This document shows positions 52,730 through 61,280 of a stretch of DNA of 64,000 nucleotides, in pieces. The position numbers were made by a program, and so were the translations under genes. This stretch comes from Saccharomycopsis fibuligera x Saccharomycopsis cf. fibuligera (taxonomy: Eukaryota > Ascomycota > Saccharomycetes > Ascoideales > Saccharomycopsidaceae), in NCBI GenBank assembly GCA_001936135.1, contig CP012818.1, positions 1,612,001 through 1,676,000 on the forward strand, given 5' to 3'. Under the pieces are notes generated by a model. The model saw only the letters and a program-made list of their open reading frames with translations, made no database searches and was not told the DNA's origin. How positions within the stretch are numbered: position 1 is the first letter of the stretch; each line of letters opens with the position of its first letter.

Positions 52730-53891
52730 TAGTATTCTCAGCTCAGATATGGCACTTGATAATCATATTAGCCTCAATGAAGTCGCTCCCTAACCTAATA
52801 TTTTTCGCTACGCATTATGTTGTTGGAAATTCAGAAACAAGAAGGATCAATATCTTAGATGCTCTATTCATTATGATAGTTTTATCAATTGTTTAATTGT
52901 ATAAACTATACCAGCAAATTTTTTCTTTATCCTGCCGTAGAGGAAAGTATTCGTTTCGAAATATTTTTGGTCCTGTTTACTTTGACGTTAAAATAATGTG
53001 CAAAGATATCGTTTTGTGATATTTACTCGTAATCAAAAATTCTTTATGAAGTGCTAACATTAGAATTTATCTTTGCTATCTTAGTTATTTTGCTTTTTTT
53101 TTTTTTAACTTCAACTATTTTTACATGTCCAGAAAATCATTCATCCTCAATACATTGTTCTGCATTCATAAAACCGCTAAGCTGCTTACAAGACCATTAA
53201 AAGGGTCAAAGAAACACATAGTAAAACACTCTTCGAGGAGCATAACAAAAATTAGATTAGTTCTTGTCTTGCAGCGATTCTGTCGATGGTTTTTATTGAA
53301 ACCGGAAATCAGTTGCGTAATATTCAGCAAATATCTATAATTGATTTGCCTTTTCTTCCAGTTCAACCATATTTTTTTATGAATTATTATATAAAGGGGA
53401 CTCAATTCCATATTGTTGCAAACCAGATATAGTTACAATAATAAAAGCATTTTTATCTTTTTAAACCATCTATTAGCCGTAACACATTACAAAAAATAGT
53501 GTTTCGAAAGGCGAGTGGCGATTTGAAGACTAATATTTTTTTTTTTTTTTTTTTTTTTCATCCACAATTTTTAATTTTCGCACACAAGATCGATTTATTA
53601 ACTACATATAGAGAATATAATCGTGTAAACTTATGCATACACTATACACAGTATACTTCAATTGTTGCTATATAGGAGAAACTTATATAAATTAAGATCC
53701 ATTAATATTGCGAATTTATTAGTTTTATCGGAGTTGATATAGATTTAGAGGTGATGATGGTTTTGGTGGCTATTGTTTTGTTTTGGTATGTTTTGTTGTT
53801 AATATTGACAGGTATAAACAAAGGGCCCCACTTCAATACCATCTTTCACTCACTAAGATAACGGTGTTATACAATTCATAAGTGCGGTGAT
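52598..53891. other. gene-poor AT-rich region after BTS1
   Basis: A T tract of 35 bases lies at 52692-52726, with shorter ones at about 53094-53106 and 53538-53558. No credible gene is seen. Confidence 0.5.
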
Positions 53892-54305
53892 CTAGCAAAT
53901 AATACTGGGAACGGTTTTCCAATTAAAGTCCTTGTCGTGCCGTAGGCGAGAGTACTTCTTCCAGGATATTAGGTAGTTGTCGATGTGGATTAGCTTGCTA
54001 GTAGCACTGTATGGGATACTGAGGCTTTCCCAATTCAAATCTTTATTTATATGTAGTTTATTACATAAGGCTTGGGCTACAAGGCATTTCTTCGAAAAAT
54101 GCTTCATGTTTGTTGGAAACGTCGTCACGCGAACATTACTCGTGTTTTTAATGTGACAAATCTTCAGAGCACCGCAAACATTCCTCATCTTGGAAATTGA
54201 ACTTTTCAGCTCTGAGGTGGAATGTAGATGTTCAAATATTTGCTTGTTTAGCATTTTGGCAAATGCTAGACATTCTTTTACAGTGGCCTTCTTAAGTCGT
54301 GCCAA
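53892..54305 (-). CDS. possible orphan protein, 137 residues
   Basis: The frame starts MARLKKATVKECLAFAKML and is basic. Two related segments lie near the C-terminus, NKDLNWESLSIPY and DKDFNWKTVPSII, about 35 residues apart, which suggests an internal duplication. No family is recognised. It lies alone in a gene-poor, transposon-rich stretch, so it may be a relic. Confidence 0.35.
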   Translation of the reverse strand: MARLKKATVKECLAFAKMLNKQIFEHLHSTSELKSSISKMRNVCGALKICHIKNTSNVRVTTFPTNMKHFSKKCLVAQALCNKLHINKDLNWESLSIPYSATSKLIHIDNYLISWKKYSRLRHDKDFNWKTVPSIIC

Positions 54306-55174
54306 CTGGCTTGAGATAGTAATTTATCTTTTTTCTCGCGCACTTGTGCACTACCGTTTCTGTGTTCGTTAATGTAAAGCACTGTGTTAGGTTTTCAGTA
54401 GATTAGCTGTGCTTTTAGGTCAATTATATCATATCAACCTTTATGTCAATGTGTCCTCAGTGTCGCGAGAGAAACAGTTGTGGCGTTTCAATATTGCTTA
54501 AAGGCCATTTCAATTACACTTATCTGATTATCACTAAGGTTTTGAAATAGTTCTTTATAGTTGAACTTTGAGCAAATAAGTATTATAAGCCATAACTTGA
54601 CTCGATAATGGAAAATGTTTGATGTTGGAAATATTGACCTTTGCGTACATTGTTAATATCAAATATTTTGGCCATCCCTGATTTGGAATTTCAACATCAA
54701 GATCGGTTAGTTTATAATCTTCTTTTACTTGCACGATCGGAACGACAAAAAACTGTTTTTGAGTTTTTGGTATATTTGTGGAATAGGAAAAAATGTGTAC
54801 TTTCAAATTTTTGTAGTTCGAAATTCCTCCTGTTATCAAACAAAATTCTTTAATTGTTTGAAATGTTGACTCCAAGTCCTGATTTCCATTTGCAAAAATG
54901 GTAATATCATCAGTGATTATGTTTCAACATAAGAGTATACTAGAGAATAGGCAGTGATCACCGCCTCGTTATATCATATAGTATATAAGTGAAAAAGCGG
55001 ATGGTTCTAAATTGAGACGTGAAAATGTCTCTGGATTCATTGTTATGCCTATAATCAACTATTAGGAGATATAATAATAATAAAGAGAAGATAACCGAGA
55101 TAAATATTAAGTAACAGAAGGAAGATGAATTCGCTTAGGTTTATTCATGCATAGTACACTTTAATCATAGAGGC
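54306..55174. other. gene-poor region leading into the LTR cluster
   Basis: AT-rich sequence. A 106-residue minus-strand frame at 54555-54875 is present but unconvincing. Nothing else is recognised. Confidence 0.4.
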
Positions 55175-55336
55175 GTGAATTGCATCTTATATAATTTTCT
55201 TCGGAATACTGACATCTCAGGGTTCATGTTTTTAGAGGTAAAAGCCTTGTATTTTAAATATAACTAACTAATAATAAATATATAAAAATATTGGGTTAGA
55301 CCCTCTTTAAATAATAATCAGACTGAATACAAAACA
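55175..55336 (-). repeat. LTR-like repeat, family A, copy 1
   Basis: On the minus strand it begins TGTTTTGTATTCAGTCTGAT at 55336 and runs through the shared block AATACAAGGCTTTTAC and CCTGAGATGTC to about 55175. The same order occurs inverted at 56761-56915 and, more diverged, at 57130-57212. The terminal TG and the TATA-rich body suit a solo LTR or LTR fragment. No gag or pol remnant is present. Confidence 0.6.
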
Positions 55337-55613
55337 TGTTATTGATTCTGTCGGAGTATAGTGACTATATCTGCTACCCATACCTGAGGTTGTACCCTCT
55401 GGATAGCACTGGTTAGACTAGTCTCTCCTCTAGTAGTGAAGGATAGTCACTTACTGAGATACTAATATTTTTCTTTAGTAATGAAATTGGACTTATATTT
55501 CCTTACTTATTATAAACTATATCATTTAATAAAAACATTCTGTCTTTCAGACTATATATAATAATTTCATTACTCACCCATAATGCTCAGGTGATGAAAA
55601 ATTTTCCATCACA
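55337..55613. repeat. possible third LTR-like element (family C) with a palindromic end
   Basis: The segment joined to family A copy 1 begins TGTTATTGATTC and ends CATCACA, so it has TG...CA ends and is about 277 bases. Its right end holds a near-perfect 22-base palindrome at 55591-55612 (one mismatched pair). Assignment as an LTR is inference from its ends, size and neighbours. I see no second copy in the window and no target duplication. Confidence 0.35.
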
Positions 55614-55719
55614 TCTTTGATGTTGTTCTCCTTAGCAACCATGCGTGCGCTCAAATGTTCTCGGCCGCAAAAGGCAGTTTACCAAAAAGGAGATTATACC
55701 AAATGGACGGTATGAAAGA

Positions 55720-55982
55720 TGTTAATTGGTATAAATCCAACAGATTCGCGATAAATAGTGGTAAATACGTGTATCTTGCACCAAGATAAAAGGTTTGCAA
55801 AGTTATTCAGTAATAAATATTGGTTAACTGTATTCAGGTTTGTTGATCTAAAACTCAATGTTCGTCAATTCTTGAAAGAGATGTAGATCCGAGCCAGCTA
55901 ATTCAGAAACTCCTTTATCCCGGAACTAACAATAAATTGTTAATTCTTATCTTATGCTAGTTACTGATTCAACAAACTAACA
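55720..55982 (+). repeat. LTR-like repeat, family B, copy 1, directly upstream of tRNA-Arg
   Basis: A 263-base segment with inverted ends TGTTA...TAACA. It shares GCGATAAATAGT, GTAAATACG, the block CATTCAGG-TTGTTGATC and CTCAATGTTCG-CAATTCTT with a diverged copy at 57213-57350. It stops 12 bases before the mature 5' end of the tRNA-Arg gene, the position expected for a tRNA-targeting retrotransposon. No 5-base target duplication is evident. Confidence 0.6.
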
Positions 55983-55994
55983 TTATAAGCTTCA

Positions 55995-56078
55995 TTCCTC
56001 ATGGCCCAATGGTTAAGGCACTCGACTACGGCTTTGATAGGAATCGAGGGATTCCAGGTTCGAATCCTGGTGGGGAAG
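55995..56078 (+). tRNA. tRNA-Arg(ACG) with an 11-base intron
   Basis: The acceptor arms TTCCTCA and TGGGGAA pair fully with one G-T pair. The D arm TGGCCCAATGG, anticodon arms CTCGA/TCGAG and T arm CCAGG-TTCGAAT-CCTGG are all present. The loop reads CT-ACG-G, then 11 extra bases (CTTTGATAGGA), then A. This places a short intron at the canonical position after base 37. Removing it leaves 73 bases, like yeast tRNA-Arg(ACG), whose arms it closely resembles. Seven T at 56080-56086 form the Pol III terminator. Confidence 0.9.
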
Positions 56079-56079
56079 C

Positions 56080-56086
56080 TTTTTTT
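56080..56086 (+). terminator. Pol III terminator of tRNA-Arg
   Basis: A run of seven T begins two bases after the tRNA-Arg discriminator base. Confidence 0.85.
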
Positions 56087-56760
56087 GTAGTTTCAATTTT
56101 TTATTTTTCAATGTGTCATTATAATGTTGAAACCAACGGCCTGTTAAAAATTTGTGGTAGCGAATTCTCACAGCTAATAAAGAAAGAGATTTTTTATGGC
56201 AAAGCTACCGTAGGAGGCATAAAGATTTTATGCAGTTGTCGGCTTCTGTTGTGTTAAGATCTAAAGCGATGGCAGCGGTTTCGTGAGGATACAACATATT
56301 TTTTTTTTAAAAAAAATAGTTTTTTATCTCTACTTCTAAATTGTTGGAAACATTTGATCAATAACGTAAGTCTACAGGAATTGAAGGTAATAAGCTCTTC
56401 AGTAGTACTCTGTGAGCAAATTTTTATCTTGTGGTAATAAAAGTATATTTTTTAGAGTATAAATGATATTTTATTACCGACGGGATTTTTTAGTTACGAG
56501 TGTCCATTTATAAGCTTCCAATTTTTGTCAAAGAAAGTCGTATTCAGCTTTATGGATTTCAAGTGACTCAAAGTTCGTTGTTATTGGTTGAAAATACCTT
56601 ATATTTCAAAAATATCTAAATAGTAAATGACGAATATTAAGTTCTAAAAATAAAGCCATCAATAGATACTCAGAAGATACCATGACGTAATGAACATATT
56701 TTGTAACCAACAGGAAATTATAGATTTTCACCTACTACTATTTATAGCTCAACGCTAATA
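56087..56760. other. spacer between tRNA-Arg and LTR-like repeat copy A2
   Basis: AT-rich sequence without a credible gene. Its last 30 bases (about 56728-56757) hold a short inverted piece of family B (CTATTTATAGCTCAACGCTA). Confidence 0.45.
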
Positions 56761-56915
56761 TGTATTATTCTGTCTGATTAGTATTTATAAATGGTCCAAC
56801 CCAATATTTTCATATATTTATTATTAGTTAGCTATATTTAAAATACAAGGCTTTTACATCCAAAATATGAACCCTGAGATGTCTGTATTCCGAAAGTAAA
56901 ATATATAGCAACATT
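56761..56915 (+). repeat. LTR-like repeat, family A, copy 2 (inverted relative to copy 1)
   Basis: It begins TGTATTATTCTGTCTGAT and carries CCAACCCAATATTTTC, TTTATTATTAGTTAGC, AATACAAGGCTTTTACATCC and CCCTGAGATGTC in the same order as the reverse complement of copy 1. The two copies face opposite ways about 1.4 kb apart, with tRNA-Arg between them. Confidence 0.65.
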
Positions 56916-57129
56916 GTAAAAGATGTTGTAAATCTAAATTTCAATCTTGAGATAACTCAATGTTTGTAATTATTAATAGCCCGATAGAATCTTGCACAGT
57001 TCAAAAGAACATGACGCACATTGAGTCCTAGATCAACAGATCGAGATACAGAAACATAATTTTTTTTATCTGATACGTTCTAAATTCTTCTATTTGATTC
57101 CAAAATATGAATATTTATTATTATTTAAT

Positions 57130-57350
57130 TTTAATATAACAAAATAATAATAAATATGTAACAATATCGGGTTGAACCGTATATAGATAATAATCAGACT
57201 GAATAAAACACATGTTAGCGTTGAGCGATAAATAATAGTAAATACGCGTATTGTGAAACAGGATAGGAGATCCACGGAAATACTATGTTAGAAATATTAT
57301 TTATTTGCATTCAGGTTCGTTGATCCAGAACTCAATGTTCGCCAATTCTT
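57130..57350. repeat. diverged family A copy 3 joined to family B copy 2
   Basis: Bases 57130-57212 resemble family A (AATAATAATCAGACTGAATA near the junction, GGGTTGAACC). From TGTTAGCG at 57213 the sequence follows family B (GCGATAAATAATAG, CATTCAGGTTCGTTGATCC, CTCAATGTTCGCCAATTCTT). The A/B junction recurs at 56750-56770, so the two blocks may be parts of one longer repeat. Confidence 0.55.
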
Positions 57351-57438
57351 CAGAGCACCACATGCAATATTGCAACTCTTATATCTAAAGAAAAAGTTTT
57401 ATGGAAAGATTGTCATTCACACTAATCATTTTCATCGA

Positions 57439-57541
57439 GCGGACTTAGCTCAGTTGGGAGAGCGTCAGACTGAAGTTGTTCAGTTAAAACAACAAAACAA
57501 AAGATATCTGAAGGTCCTGTGTTCGATCCACAGAGTTCGCA
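57439..57541 (+). tRNA. tRNA-Phe(GAA) with a 30-base intron
   Basis: The gene follows yeast tRNA-Phe nearly base for base: GCGGACTTAGCTCAGTTGGG at the 5' end, loop CT-GAA-G, a 30-base intron, then A and the paired TCTGA arm. The T arm is CTGTG-TTCGATC-CACAG and the 3' acceptor strand AGTTCGC with discriminator A. Intron bases TTC can pair with the anticodon, as in other intron-containing tRNA-Phe genes. Without the intron the length is 73 bases. TTTTT at 57545-57549 is the terminator. Confidence 0.95.
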
Positions 57542-57544
57542 ATC

Positions 57545-57549
57545 TTTTT
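57545..57549 (+). terminator. Pol III terminator of tRNA-Phe
   Basis: A run of five T starts four bases after the discriminator base. Confidence 0.75.
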
Positions 57550-58542
57550 AGCTTAGCCAACTTTTTTCTATTCTATTCTATTACCTTAAAATGTTCGACA
57601 TCTGTTTCTGCTCTGCTTCTTGCATGGTGCAGTACAGAAATGCAGTACGTTACTCGAGGCATGATGCGGACAGTGAATCTACATGTACAAAACCTTGAGA
57701 AAATCATCAAGTTATTTGTTTCTGAAACACATTTGGTGAGATAAGACCAAGTTATGCGTTTTGTATTTTCAATTGTGTGTACTGAAGTTGGTTAAGAGAT
57801 AGCTGAGTGCGAATCAAAAAAACGAAAAAGCAAAAATAAAAAAAAAAAAAAAAGTGCCGAGGGACAGCGGCAGCAGAGTAATTAAAGGTCGTGTGTTATG
57901 GTCTGCCTGACTGGCTGCTGTGAGCGCTCGGGTAGTATTGGGAATTCAAAATGTATTGTCAATTAAGTTTATGAGTGCGGAATTAAGGCAAAAGTTAGAT
58001 CTAGAGCTATTTGAATTGAAAGAGACAGCTATTGCTGCTAAAATGTCCATAAATAGATAGATACAGCAGAACCGCTGTGTCGCTGCACATCCCAGGCTTA
58101 CAACGTACAAGTTTCGCAATGGGTATGGCCTACGGTCGTGACCAAGAGTTCGCATGATAAGAAAAGAAAAATATAGCAAGAAATGACTCAAACGGAATAT
58201 TCACAATAGAGCCAGCAAGATATTCAAAAATATAGAACATGCAAAGGAAATGAGTAAACTAAAAACAAGAAAAAAAGGAAAAAGAAAAAAAAAGAGTTAT
58301 TACACAAGATGGAAACAAAAAAATATAAAAAAAAAAAAACAATGACTGTCTAGTAAACAAGTAATGTAAAAACGGTAGCAAGGAAAATAAAACTGAAAAA
58401 AAGGCAAGAAAACTAAATTGTAGTAACGCAGAAAACGAAAATTAAAATAAAAATAACTGTAAGTGAGAAAAATTAATAGTACTTTTGTTATTGTCTTTCT
58501 AATTAGAGAAATTAGGTTAAAATCGGTTAGCCAATCGGTTAG

Positions 58543-58544
<2 letters not shown>
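57550..58544. other. spacer between tRNA-Phe and the SCT1-type gene
   Basis: AT-rich with A tracts at about 57838-57853 and 58329-58339. A 57-codon frame at 57971-58141 broken by one TAG is discussed as a finding. A 12-base tandem duplication (AATCGGTTAGCC) sits at 58521-58544, just before the tetranucleotide repeat. Confidence 0.45.

Positions 58545-58592
<48 letters not shown>
58545..58592. repeat. tetranucleotide microsatellite (AATC)12 overlapping the SCT1-type stop codon
   Basis: Twelve perfect AATC units. On the minus strand they read GATT repeats. The coding frame enters the repeat from the 3' end of the gene and stops at the TGA at 58583-58585. Confidence 0.95.
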
Positions 58593-60784
58593 TTGTTATG
58601 CATCTTCTCTCTGATTTTATTCTTCAACGCTTTTTTCTGTTCAGAAGCAGCGTTCTGTTTAGCTTCTTGATCATGAATGCTCATTGGCGTGTTGCTGCTG
58701 ACACTACTAAGACTAGAGGTTCTTTCTCTAGTTTGGTAGCTTGAGAACACTGGGATGTTAGAAAGGGAGTTGTTCGAGTTCATTCTAGAGATGCCATCAG
58801 AATCAACGTAAGATGAAGCAGTGCTTTTATGCGAAGCGTCGGAAAATTCGTCTGCTTCAGTAGCGGTTTCTTGGTGTTTCTCTCTTTGTTGTTGTGCTTT
58901 CTTTTGCTTTCTTCTTTGACGAAGCTCGGCAGTTTTTCTGTCTTCTTCTTCTTCCTCATTGACAAAGATGGTATTGCCGCTCTTATCGACTGCAGATTTC
59001 TTTTTGCTACCAAGCTCAAGCAAGTTGAAGTCATCAGGATAAAGTTTGACGCCGAGCTCGTCAATGACTTCGGTAATTTCAGCAGCTAGCTCGCGTCTTT
59101 CAATCTTCAAGTTGTTCAAGCTGATTGGATCAACAATGGAAAGGTAGAGCGGGGTTAAGCTCTTGAAAATGTCCATACCCTGTTCACCAACAATCAACGC
59201 GGCATAAGTGACGGAAGCAGAGGCAAGGTAGCTGGCAATAAAAATCAAGATCAAGCTGCGATTAGCAAAATACTGCTTCTTGTAGCAGTAAACGGTAATG
59301 ATGGTGGAATAAAAGATATACAAAAGTGGAGCAAAAACCATAGAAATCAAGATTTTCCAGGTAGCCAAGACATCTCGTGCCTCGATTTTGACCACCGAGC
59401 CAGCGAGGGCTTCTTTAGCCTTTCTTCTAGAGATAATTCTTGCACTGATGAACACCGGGGAAAACAAAACGGTACCGGGAAGGGCCAAGATAGACAAACA
59501 CAAAATCTTGATGCTTCTGTATATCAAGATGAAAAAGTTTCTAATGACGTTGATTTCGGCATTCTCAACCAAGTGGTCAGGCAAGTGGTAGTACTTGAGC
59601 AGCTTGTTGTACTTGAGGACCTTTTCCTTGATTCGAATAACCCGTTCATTGTCCTTGTAGTGTTCGTAGCCCTGGATGATTCTTCTGTTGAACTCGTGGA
59701 CTAGCGGCAACGGAAGTCTTTGAGCAAAGTTGGCCTGGTACAACCTTCTTGAAGCTTGCACCACCATCAAAGTTTCATAGCTGTCGCATTGCACCGTGAC
59801 CGCTTTCAACCCGTCTTGAATAATGTCCAATAGCGATTTAACCGCGTCTCTGTTGGTCTCCGGGTTGGAATACTTCTCAACCAAGTCAGCAGAGATTTCA
59901 ATGGGGCTCCCAAACTCAACCACCGCTCTGGATCTGAACTTGTGGGGGTGGAAGTAGTTCATGCCGCAGGGAACTATTTTCACATTGAGGCCCGGCTTGT
60001 GAGCCATCGCGCCCAAGGCCATTATGGCAACTCCGGCTTTCAACGGAAGCAACGTAGTTCTGTCATGGGACCCGCCCTCGGGGAAAATGCCAATGCATCC
60101 GTCGTGGGCCAAGTGCTCAAACACCTGCTCGTAAACGTATTTCTGGTCAATCTTGTCGGCGACCTTGAACTCCGTGGACTCGGCGAGAAGCCTGGCAACC
60201 TTCGAGCTTTTCTTCAAGTTGAACTCCTTTCTGACAACAAGCTCGTTGTCCGAGATGATCTCCTTGATGTCGACGTTGCCCAACGAGTTGGGCAAGCCGA
60301 TCAACCCCTTGACCATGCACTCCTGGGTGAACCTGGTGCCAATGCCGTGGACTCTGGTCGGGTCGTTTTCCATGTCCTTGATGAAAATCCTGCCGGTGGC
60401 CTTTTTCATGTTGTCCTGCGCCCTGTTGACGCCGATCGAAAGCTGGCACCTGGCGAGGAACCCGATGACCTTTCTCTTCAAGGACTTGGTGGCGATCAAG
60501 AAGCTGATGCGCCGGTTCACTCTTTGCTTGACCTGGTTCATCAAGATGATGGGGTCGACAAACTGGTTGGCGTGCGGCGCTCCCACGAAGATCACAGGGC
60601 CCTCGGTCGGGATTTTGAAGCCGTTTCTCGGCCTGATTTCTCTGAAGAAACAGTCAAAGATGCGGCTCAAGGTCCAGAGAACAATGTCATACACAAAGAT
60701 TCTGACCGCGGAGAACTCGCGGTACGCCGTCTCGTTTTGGGACTGCGCTTGGCGCTGGGGCCGCACAGACAGGGCAGCTGGCAT
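58583..60784 (-). CDS. SCT1: glycerol-3-phosphate / dihydroxyacetone-phosphate O-acyltransferase (Sct1/Gpt2 type)
   Basis: A 733-residue ER membrane enzyme for the first step of phospholipid and triacylglycerol synthesis. The acyltransferase block I is VGAPHANQFVDPIIL (His-x4-Asp in place of the usual Asn-His). Block III is IFPEGGSHDRTTLLPLKAGVAIMAL, and block IV lies in LNVKIVPCGMNYFHP. Three hydrophobic segments follow: FFILIYRSIKILCLSILALP, LISMVFAPLLYIFYSTIITVY and SLILIFIASYLASASVTYAAL. The C-terminal 130 residues are Ser-rich and charged, a phosphorylation-type tail as in yeast Sct1 (759 residues) and Gpt2 (743). I cannot tell SCT1 from GPT2; the symbol is my best guess. Codons in the 5' half are strongly GC-ending while the 3' half matches the rest of the window. 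The stop codon lies in a tetranucleotide repeat. Confidence 0.83.
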
Positions 60785-61280
60785 TTGCTTAGCAGTGTGG
60801 CGGTGGTAGTGGCAGTGGCGGTTGTGGCAGTGGCGGTTGTGGCAGTGGCAGTGGCAGTGACGTTGCCTGGGGGAAAGAGAACGTTGACCAGTTGACCAGT
60901 TGATCAGTTGGCCAGTTGATCAGGTATGGGGCACGGGAGGGAGACAGCACAGTATTTATACTCCTTCCTCCAGCTTTCCTGGGGAACAATCTGGAAACAA
61001 ACTTTGATTTTCTGGGTGGAGCTCCGGACGGCAAAACCTTCACGTGCGGTGCACGGGTGTGCATGCTGCGGTGCGCGCTGACGCGGTGCACGGGTGGTGT
61101 CGGGGGTGGGGGCCTCAGCTTTTTTTTTTTTTTTTTTTTTGCCTCGGAGATATTGGAGTTAACAGAAAAGGTCAGAAAATGTCAGAAAATGTCAAGAGAA
61201 TCAATCATGTCCACACAGAGCTACAAGTGCTGCTTGACTAGTGGCAGCATCCTTTTGTCCCCCCTCCGGCCTCCCCAGCA
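60785..61280. promoter_or_regulatory. GC-rich divergent promoter with tandem repeats
   Basis: This 496-base spacer is shared by two divergent genes. It holds imperfect GTGGCAGTGGCGGT-type repeats at about 60795-60860, a tandem GTTGACCA / GTTGATCA array at about 60885-60922, and a TATA-type box for the minus-strand gene at 60953-60960. A T tract of about 21 bases lies at 61119-61140, and GTCAGAAAAT occurs twice near 61171-61190. Composition is far more GC-rich than in the other spacers. Confidence 0.6.

Noticed and set aside
54555-54875. 106-codon minus-strand frame
   Set aside because: No motif or good start context, and it is overlapped by open frames on the other strand. Not enough to call a gene.
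59942-60895. 317-codon + strand frame opposite the acyltransferase gene
   Set aside because: It is antisense to clear acyltransferase motifs. GC-rich DNA has few stop codons, so long shadow frames are expected.
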